Positions 49,481 through 58,800 of a stretch of DNA of 60,922 bases are shown one piece after another. Below the pieces are notes generated by a model that was not told the origin of the DNA, ran no database searches, and saw only the letters and a program-made list of their open reading frames with translations. The translations under genes were made by a program, and so were the position numbers. Origin of the DNA: a virus. The stretch spans positions 1 through 60,922 of the IMG/VR virus record IMGVR_UViG_3300025141_015004; one strand, written 5' to 3'. Positions within the stretch are counted from its first letter, which is position 1. Each line of letters opens with the position of its first letter.

Positions 49481-51295
49481 ATGGGGTTTAAAAACAAAAA
49501 AATACCAATCGATTATACGGCTCGAGATTATGAAAGTATTAGAGCCGCTCTTGTTGACCATGCAAAAAGATATTATGCGGACACATATCAAGACTTCAAT
49601 GAAGCTGGATTTGGCTCTCTAATGATTGATTCGGTTGCTTACGTTGGCGATGTTCTTTCTTTATATCTGGATTATCAGGCAAACGAAAGTTTCCTCGAAA
49701 CAGCATTAGAAGATGAAAATATTCTTAAAATTGGAAAACAAATGGGGTTCAAGGGGTTTGCTCCGGGAATAGCCACGGGAATAGTACAGATTTATGTTGA
49801 AATACCAGCGAATTCAGACGGATCTCCGAATTCAGCCTATAATCCAATTGTAAAGAAGGGAACTTCTTTCTCCTCCGCTGATGGCGGAACATTTACTTTA
49901 ACTGAGGATGTTAATTATAATGACGCCAATGTCGATATATTGGTCTCAAAGATAAATAATACAACTTCGGTACCGACTTATTGGGTATTGAGAAAATCCG
50001 GCGAAGTTGTTTCTGGCTTGATCGAGTTTGATGCAGTTTCTGTTGGAGATTTTGAAAGATTTTTAAAAATTAACGTTGGCGAAGACGTCTCTGGCGCCAT
50101 AATTGAAATTATTAAAGTTGAAGATACTGAGGGTAATGAATATTTTGAAGTAGAAAATCTTGCCCAAGATTTAGTTTTTCGCGCAGTTTCTAATAAAGAT
50201 ACTACAACAAATAAATATGTTCCAAGTTTATTGAAACCTTATATAGTTCCTAGAAGATTTACGGTAGAGAGGGATTCGACCGGCCGCGTATTCTTACAAT
50301 TTGGGGGAGGATCGGATTCCGATAACATAACTGACACAATCTCAGATCCTTCAAAGGTTGCCTTGCAGGTTCATGGAAGAGACTATATTTCTTCAACATA
50401 TTTTGATCCAAACATATTAGCGTATAATAATAAACTAGGGATATCCCCTTCGAACACAACGTTAAATATCACTTTCAGAGTTAATGATGCGGCTTTATCT
50501 AATGCCGCCAGCAACTCAATCAACCAAGTTGTAAGCTCTACAATAAGCTTCAACGATGAATCTACACTGAACGATGACTTTATGAGCGATTTAATCGATT
50601 CGATTGAAGTAGATAACGAAGAAGCAATTGTTGGAGATATTGATTATCCCACAACTGACGAAATTAGGCAAAGAATTTTAAGCACCTTTTCAACCCAGAA
50701 TAGAGCCGTTACTCGAGAAGACTACATATACATGTGTTACGCCATGCCAAACAAATTCGGATCGATTAAAAGGGCAAATGCTTTAAGAGATCCAAACTCG
50801 CAAAAGAGAAATTTGAATTTATATGTTTTATCTGAAGATTCTAATGGCGACTTTATACAATCTACAACTGCTTTAAAAAATAACTTAAAAATTTGGCTTA
50901 ATAAGAGTAGAATGATTAATGATACGATTGATATTTTAGATGCTAAAATTGTAAATATTGGAATCGATTTTAAAATAATGTCTGATAGTGCATTTAACAA
51001 ATATGATACAATATCAAAGGCAATAGAGAAATTAACGGATGATTTAACACAGAGAAAATATAATATTGGAGAAGATTTTTCAATTATAGAAATTTATAAA
51101 AGCTTGAAAGAGATAGACGAAGTGGTCGACGTGCTTAGTGTGGAGCTTGTTAATAAAGCTGGAAATCCTTACTCTGATTTGAACTTTGGCATCAAAGAGA
51201 ATTTATCTAGCGATGGAAGAGTCTTAATATGCCCACAAAATGTTGTTTTCGAGATCAAGCTTCCAGAATCAGATATTAAAGGGACTGTGATATAA
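49481..51295 (+). CDS. 6: Baseplate wedge protein, T4 gp6/phage P2 J-like
   Basis: 604 aa. IPIDYTARDYESIRAALVDH, SLMIDSVAYVGDVLSLYLDY and NESFLETALEDENIL are the typical start of gp6/J wedge proteins, and RAVTREDYIYMCYAMP is the conserved motif in the second half. It forms the dimeric core of each wedge. It directly follows the gp25-like gene, the T4-like order. Confidence 0.88.
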   Translation: MGFKNKKIPIDYTARDYESIRAALVDHAKRYYADTYQDFNEAGFGSLMIDSVAYVGDVLSLYLDYQANESFLETALEDENILKIGKQMGFKGFAPGIATGIVQIYVEIPANSDGSPNSAYNPIVKKGTSFSSADGGTFTLTEDVNYNDANVDILVSKINNTTSVPTYWVLRKSGEVVSGLIEFDAVSVGDFERFLKINVGEDVSGAIIEIIKVEDTEGNEYFEVENLAQDLVFRAVSNKDTTTNKYVPSLLKPYIVPRRFTVERDSTGRVFLQFGGGSDSDNITDTISDPSKVALQVHGRDYISSTYFDPNILAYNNKLGISPSNTTLNITFRVNDAALSNAASNSINQVVSSTISFNDESTLNDDFMSDLIDSIEVDNEEAIVGDIDYPTTDEIRQRILSTFSTQNRAVTREDYIYMCYAMPNKFGSIKRANALRDPNSQKRNLNLYVLSEDSNGDFIQSTTALKNNLKIWLNKSRMINDTIDILDAKIVNIGIDFKIMSDSAFNKYDTISKAIEKLTDDLTQRKYNIGEDFSIIEIYKSLKEIDEVVDVLSVELVNKAGNPYSDLNFGIKENLSSDGRVLICPQNVVFEIKLPESDIKGTVI

Positions 51296-52899
51296 TGGCC
51301 ATAAAAAGATATGTTGCAACTGCTGACAATACGATAACCAATGCTTATGATAGTAGTTTAGTATCTGCAAGCAGAGGTACCGGATCTAACATGGGACGAT
51401 CTGATATTTTAGAAATTTTTTCTATATATGGACAAGTAAGCGGCGCTACAAATGGCGAAAGTCAAGAATTGTCGCGCATTCTTTTAAAATTTCCAATCTC
51501 CGGCGCCATTTCTGATCGAACAGCAAATAAAATTCCAGCATCCGGCAGTGTTTCATGGTATCTTCGCATGTTTAACGCAGAACATGGAGAAACCCTCCCC
51601 AGAAATTATACCATGGCTATTCAAGCAATTTCTCGTACATGGGAAGAGGGCGATGGTCTGGATATGGATGATTATTCAGATAAAACTTATGATATTACTG
51701 GCTCCAACTGGCAAAGATCGGCCGCGTCCACTTCTTGGACAAAGCCCGGAGGGGATTATCATACTTCTCCAACCTATACAGCCACCTTTGGCAACAAAGG
51801 GACGGAAAATATTGAAGTAGACATATCAGATGTAGTTGAACAATGGATCGCCGGATCAAAAACAAATTATGGAATCGGAATAAGATTAAGCTCAAGTTTG
51901 GCACCTCTTGAATCGCAGCCGGCTAATTATGAAGCATATTTTTCTGCTTCTTCTGGTGATTATTCTCAGGGGCAGAATAGCGGTTCAGTACTCCACAATC
52001 CTAGTGGCTCAAAGAGATCTTATTATACAAAGAAATTTTTTGCTAGAGAGTCAGAATTTTTCTTTAAAAGACCCTTGTTGGAAGCTCGATGGGATGACGC
52101 AAAAAAAGATAATAGAACAGATTTTTATTATTCTAGTTCTCTTGCTCCTGCTGTTGATAATTTAAATACGCTTTATCTTTATAACTATATTCGAGGAAAA
52201 TTAACAAACATTCCAACGGTTGGCACAGGAAAGTTAAACCTCAGCCTATATTCAGGCTCTGCTAATGATACTGTTCCAGCGGGCGAAAAATTATTACTAC
52301 CAAAGGGCGGAGGAGTGGTCACAGCGCTTGATAATAACGTAACTGGGGGCTATGTATCAACTGGGATTTATAGTGCCTCATTCGCAGTTACAGCAGCTTC
52401 TACGCCAATTAAAACCCTGTATGATGTATGGCACACCGGTACTGTCGAATTAAGTACTGGTTCTATAACTCCAAAGACATTTAACTCCTTATTGTATAAT
52501 GATGGTTCAACATATGTTGTTAATATCAAAAATATGAAAAAATCCTATTCCACTGGCGAGACAGGAAGATTCAGGCTCTTTGTCCGGGAGAAGAATTGGA
52601 GCCCAAACATATATACCGTAGCTAACGCAACCGCCCAGACTTCAATAATTCCTAGCGCTTCTTATAAGGTTATTCGAATAGCTGATAATTACGGGGTCAT
52701 AGAGCATGGCACGGGATCCTCGACAAATCACACTCAATTGTCTTATGATGTTTCAGGAAATTACTTTAATTTAGACATGTCAATGCTCCAACCGGGTTAT
52801 ATGTATGGAATTAAATTAGCATTTTATAATGATGCGGTAAGTGATTGGCAAGAACAAAAACATATTTTCAAATTTAGAGTAGAAGAAGATAATGAGTAA
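51295..52899 (+). CDS. Baseplate/tail protein with DNRLRE-like beta domain
   Basis: 534 aa. The first 210 residues (LRMFNAEHGETLPRNYTMAI then SRTWEEGDGLDMDDY) follow the DNRLRE pattern of adhesive beta domains, and the WxEGxG element is clear. The rest is beta-rich Ser/Thr/Gly with no enzyme site. It starts at the stop of gp6-like and overlaps the next gene by 8 nt. Probably a baseplate-bound structural or fibre-attachment protein. Confidence 0.7.
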   Translation: MAIKRYVATADNTITNAYDSSLVSASRGTGSNMGRSDILEIFSIYGQVSGATNGESQELSRILLKFPISGAISDRTANKIPASGSVSWYLRMFNAEHGETLPRNYTMAIQAISRTWEEGDGLDMDDYSDKTYDITGSNWQRSAASTSWTKPGGDYHTSPTYTATFGNKGTENIEVDISDVVEQWIAGSKTNYGIGIRLSSSLAPLESQPANYEAYFSASSGDYSQGQNSGSVLHNPSGSKRSYYTKKFFARESEFFFKRPLLEARWDDAKKDNRTDFYYSSSLAPAVDNLNTLYLYNYIRGKLTNIPTVGTGKLNLSLYSGSANDTVPAGEKLLLPKGGGVVTALDNNVTGGYVSTGIYSASFAVTAASTPIKTLYDVWHTGTVELSTGSITPKTFNSLLYNDGSTYVVNIKNMKKSYSTGETGRFRLFVREKNWSPNIYTVANATAQTSIIPSASYKVIRIADNYGVIEHGTGSSTNHTQLSYDVSGNYFNLDMSMLQPGYMYGIKLAFYNDAVSDWQEQKHIFKFRVEEDNE

Positions 52900-55800
52900 A
52901 AAAGATTTATTCAAAAGTCAAAATCCAGATAAATTTATTTCATCTGCTAATATTGATAAACTTAAAGAACAAGTAGAATCTAAAAACTTTATCAAAGAGA
53001 AAGTAAAGCAGCAAAAGATGTTTACACCTCGTGTAGATTTTTCTGATCCTGTTAATTTTGCTCGTTATGGCTTGGCTGAAGAGTATTATCGAACTTCTGT
53101 TGAAAATGTTTATAAAACTTATCCTTATGATGGTTCCATCGCAGAAAAAGAGTCATGGTATAATAGCGGAAGCTATTTGGATCAGTATATTTTCGATAAA
53201 GAATACCCCAGAACAAATGGGTATATCATTATTGGTTCTGACGGGAGTTGGGGATCAAAATCAGATACAAAAAAACTTCAAGAGGGTGGTCTTGATATTG
53301 CATCTTACGGTCTGCCTAGTAATTTAGAGTATATTACTTTCAATGGCGGTCCTCACAAGTCCTTTCAGCCGGCAGGAGAAAGAACTAAGTCTTTAGCAAA
53401 CTATTATAAATCGTCAAAGAACAGAGTAAACAACCTGCGATATGATTTGTCTCCCACCGGATCTGGCGTAACTGTTGAATTTTGGCTTAAAAAAGATGGA
53501 TGGGATCCTAGTTTAACTGCTAATGAAGTAATTTTTGATCTTTGGAACAGCGAAACAACAGGTTCAGAGAATACAGATTATGGCCGTCTGAGAATAGAAC
53601 TATCTGCTAGTGGGCACGAAACAGCCGGCGCCGATCCTCTTCGTGTAACTTTCTATTCAGGGAGTACCAATTCTGGGCGTTATCTTGCTCCGGATAATGG
53701 CACACTGACGACGGGATCTTTAGCTGACGGCAATTGGCATCACTATGCTCTTGTTTTTCAATCTGGATCCAATTCAGGAGTTGGTCAAACTAGAATAGAT
53801 TATTATCGCGATGGCCAATTTGTAGCTAAAACTTATGGCGGATTCAACCACTCAAGCTCAATTGCGGGAACCATGTCGGCGTCTATTGGAGCGTTGGTGT
53901 CTGCCCCATCGGGTAGTGTCTATCACAGCACTGGCATGTCCGGATATGGAAAGTTATATTCTGCTTCTTTAGATGAATTTAGATATTGGAAAACAGCAAG
54001 AAGTGCTAAACAAATTTATCAAAATTATAATAATCAAGTCGGAGGCGGAACAAACACAGATGATTCTAACACGACTTTAGGAATTTATTATAAGTTTAAC
54101 GAAGGTGTTACAACAAATGATACTGTTGATGCTACGGTTTTAGATTATTCCGGGCGTGTTTCGAACGGAAGTTGGATAGGATACAATTCCACCTCTAGGA
54201 GCACAGGGTCGGCTATTGTTTCTTCGAGCACATCCGCTCATGAATTTCAAGATCCTATTATATATAATTTTCACCCCTCAGTTTCCTCTGTAAAAGATCG
54301 CTTGGTCAATAGTGGCTCTTTTCATGATAATGAAAATGCCTCTGCTCTGTTTTACACGCTGCCATCATGGATTTTGGAAGGCGATGAAAGTTTTGGCGGA
54401 AGTAACTTAAAATATTTGACACAAATTATGTCAAGTTACCTAGATACTCTTTATCTTCAGATTGAAGAGCTTTCAAAACTTAAAGAAGTGGAGCATACAT
54501 CCGGATCTTTAAAGCCTAGCGTGTTTGGAAATCGCCTTCTTTCTGACAAGGGACTTCTCGCCCCGGAATTATTTGTTGATGCTGATATTGTTGAACAACT
54601 TTATGCGCGAAATGAAAAAACAACTTTTACAAAAGATCTTTCCGAGATTAAGAACAAAATATATGAGAATGTTTATAATAACCTAGTTCAGATTTATAAA
54701 TCCAAGGGGACATACGAATCTTTTCGAAATGTTTTAAACACTTTGGGAATTTCGCAAAAAATTGTTGATATTAATCTTTATTCCAATAACGCTGAATATG
54801 AAATATTGGATAATAGAAGATTAGTTTTCGAAAGAAAGAAAAAATTAAACTTATTCAAGACTGATTATAATTCTGCAACAGTTTATCAAGCAACGGGTTC
54901 AACCGGAGAGGGTATTTCATATATACCAGCTACTTCCGACAATACAGGCTCTTTTACCCCATGGACAATAGAATCGAGGTTCACCCTTCCCAGAGATAAT
55001 ATCAATTCGAATTATTATTTTATTGAAAATGATAACTTGAGCTGTTCTCTTTTTGGATTTCATAGGCCGGAAGAGAGCAACACTAATTATGATTGGGCTT
55101 CTCAAGATACAACAGTTCAAGTTTTTGCTGTACGCGATAAAGCCAGCTATAAAGATGGATATTTTTATCTTACGTCTTCTATATTGGCCGCCCAGCCGGG
55201 ATATGTCCTTTCCAGTAGCATAATACCAAATTTATTTGATGACACTGAGTGGAATCTCGCAGTTCGCTTTAGACCAGTCAAAAATCCGTTAGAAACTAGG
55301 GTTTCCGGAGGCTTAAATGCAGCAAATTTTCAGAAAACCAATTATACTATTGAGTTTAAAGGAGCTAGCTTAAGGGGGGATTTGGTAGAAAATGAGTTTC
55401 TCCTTTCGAGCAGTCAATTCGATCACAGCTACGAGGGCGCCGGCATATTTCTATCTCTGACCACTCCTAAAAGGTTCTATATCGGATCCCATAGGCTGAA
55501 TTATACTGGATCTATTTATAAAAATGGGTATAGTTTTGCTAAATTTCATAATATGAACTTTTGGTACAACTACATTTCAGATGATGACGTTAGATCGCAC
55601 CTAAAAGATTCAAGAAACTACGGCGTTTCAAAGACTTATCAACCTTCTGCTGATTCTTTTTATGAAAGCGGGTATATTAATAGCGTTTATCAATCGGGCG
55701 CAGACTACAGGCAACCGGCGGCCGCTGGTGTGCCAAATATTGATACACTAGTTTTTAGATGGGACTTTGAAACGGTTTCGGAGTCAAACACTTCCGGACA

Positions 55801-58800
55801 ATTTGATGTTCTGGATATAACTTCGGGATCAACTGACTGGTATAGCGGAAGATATGGCAAGTTTGGCGAAATTACGAATCAATATCAATTTTATGGAAGA
55901 GGTTTCGGATTTACTGCAAATGCAACGGATGTTGTAAAAACAGAAAGAATCAATTCGTATAAACTGGCAAACTTTGATACAATAACCTCCGAACAAATGA
56001 TTGAGATTCGTTCTGAAGACGACGAGATCTTTTTACCAGATAAAAGGCCGATTGAATATTCTTTCGCCGCAGAGAAAAACTTTTATGGCGCTATAAACGA
56101 AAGTATTATTGAAACTTTTGCTACTCTAAAAGATTTCAACAATCTTATAGGCGAATCAGCGAACAGATATCGTCCGGAATACAAAGAACTTAAAAAATAC
56201 AGGCAACTTTTCTTTGAAAGGGTTCAAAACGAATTAGATTTCGAAAGATTTGTTGATTATTACAAGTGGGTCGATTCATCGATATCTTATATTCTAACTC
56301 AATTAATTCCTGCTTCTGCTGATTTCTCACCGGGCCTTTCCAACGTTGTAGAAAGTCACATTTTGGAGAGGAATAAATATCAACACAGGTTACCTGTAAT
56401 TAAGCCCATGACGGCTTACGAAACTAGCTTAAGTGTGGCTCCGGACTCTTACTTTTTATCAAACAAGACGGTTATAAGCGGAAATTTACAAAATGCAAAT
56501 CCAATAACATCTAGCGCATTCTTGACTGCTTCGATAAATAAAAGTTCAGTTAATGCGTCGACACTAAGCGGCTCGATTGAAAATATTGTTGATTTAACTT
56601 ATCGTAATCTTATCTCATCATCCTATATTTCCGGTAATGATGACTTAAATACTATAAATGTCGTCAGAACAAAATCGAAAAATAGAAAAGTAGGAAATTA
56701 TCGCGAAAATCATTCTATTGTAATGATTCCCAATAAAGATGGAAACAACGACTTTTTACAGGACATGTTTGGATCGGTAGCGTCAGTTTCAGATTCATTT
56801 TTCGTCTCCGGTGTTGTCGATTATACGATATTAACAAGACCTTCACAGCCTAGCGTTATAACACCTAGGTTTTCAGCCCCGGGTGGACCAGAAGTGGCAT
56901 CTCTTGGTTATTTAGACTATGAAAGCACTCAATATTCAGTCTATAATGACATGAATTATAGAAATCTTGTTGTCCGAAAAGCATTGAATGAAATGAGAGT
57001 ATCTTCTTCCGGAGATCCAACGTTGTTTATTAGCGCATCAGATGCTGCTTCGTATAATCATAATTATCGCAACCCAAGAAAAGAATACATGAGCGGCGGA
57101 ATAAACTATGGAAATACAGCATCCGTATTTTATGATAATGCTTTTATAACACACGCAATTCCTGCTTCTGATTTACAATACTCTTGGATCACAGCATCTT
57201 ATGAATCGGCAACATTCTTGACTAGACAAACCGGTTCGGAAGATATTACATTTTATAAGTGGATGCCGGATATGCCGCCCTCGTATGGGGATGAAATAAT
57301 GCCTATAGGCCTTCCATTTCCATCGGTATTCCAAGATTTGCGTCCTTTTGCATCGATCTTAGATGATGATGACGGGATATCCCCGACAAAAGCATTCGAC
57401 GGCTATGGGGGTATACCAAATTTCCCAATCCAAGAGAATTTATGGTCTCCACTTAGTATGCAATTGTCGATAGGATCTGCTGGTGGGTATTTTCCGGAAG
57501 AGAACCCATTGAATACTGATTATACACCTCTTGCTGGAGGAACAGCCGGAGCCGGCGGCACAGCAGTAAATAATCAGCAAGCAGTTAGGTTTATTATTAA
57601 TTATTATTCCCCCCGGGGATTTAATACTTGGACGTCTATAAGGGCCAGCCAGTTGAATCCGATTATAAGAATCTTCAACAAAAATAGTATTTTGTCCGTT
57701 GCAGATCCCATTAGGGATAAAGAGATTGTAGATGTCCGGAATGGAGTTAGAAAAAGAAGAGTTCAAAAAGCTATAGTTCCTATTTCCCTTACCAATTATA
57801 TTGAGCCGGGAATTACTAGAAAGTTTAGGCCTCTTAGATATACTTTTGTGGAAAACAATGTAAATAATGATGTTATTGAAGAACAGACTTCTTACGCCAT
57901 TCATCTAGCCGGATTTGCAAATAAAAGTTTAAACTCTGTTTTAAAAGGTAATACAAAGAAAGAAGTTGCATCTTATAATAGAGTGAAAAATTTATATCTA
58001 AATTCAGAAGATCCGGAAAATTCCCCTATAAAGGGCTGGATTTCTGTTGAATATGAAGAGATGGTTTGGCCAAAAGAAAAGTTTCAAGGTGTTAATTCTC
58101 ACAGGGATAAGCCACATTATGATTCTACCCCCTTCCCTGTTATAGTCAAATCTAGATTGGGAAATCAGAATAATAGAACTTTTTGGAGAGATACCGCATC
58201 CAACAGAAAAAGATCAACTATGTGGGATGATGGTGTATTGGGAAATACGCAAAATTCTCTAGGGAAAATGTATACGAGCAGTCTGCCTTTGAATACTGCT
58301 GACGGCACATATATAAATGGAGATAATTTCAGTAAAAATGTTTTTCCATTATCTGATTATAGTCTGGCTTCAAATTCCGGATCTTTGGGGCAAGTGTGCC
58401 AACTTAAGTTAACAATCGCAACTACTGTAACATCCAGTGCGGAAGCAATTTTCTTTGATATTCTGACTCCTGACGGCTCAGTTTCAGGGCCGGCCATTTT
58501 TGCGTCCTCTTTCGCCGGCAGCCCAGCAGTTGCAGCTATAGCGCTGATGAAAGCAATTAACACAGATCCTGTTTCGAATAGTGTTCTTACTGCTAGTTTA
58601 GTTTTACCAGATTCTATTATAGTTCAAACTAGATATCCAGTTGGCGTTTCTGGATCAGATTTTAAGGGGTTAAATAATCAAAACTTTGGCGCAAAGCTAA
58701 ACCCGGTTTCTAATAATGTTAATACTTTGGGTCTTGGCGGGGTTATAACCCCATATGGCGAAATTATTCCGCTTACTGGTGGCACAGCCCCAATTTTTAA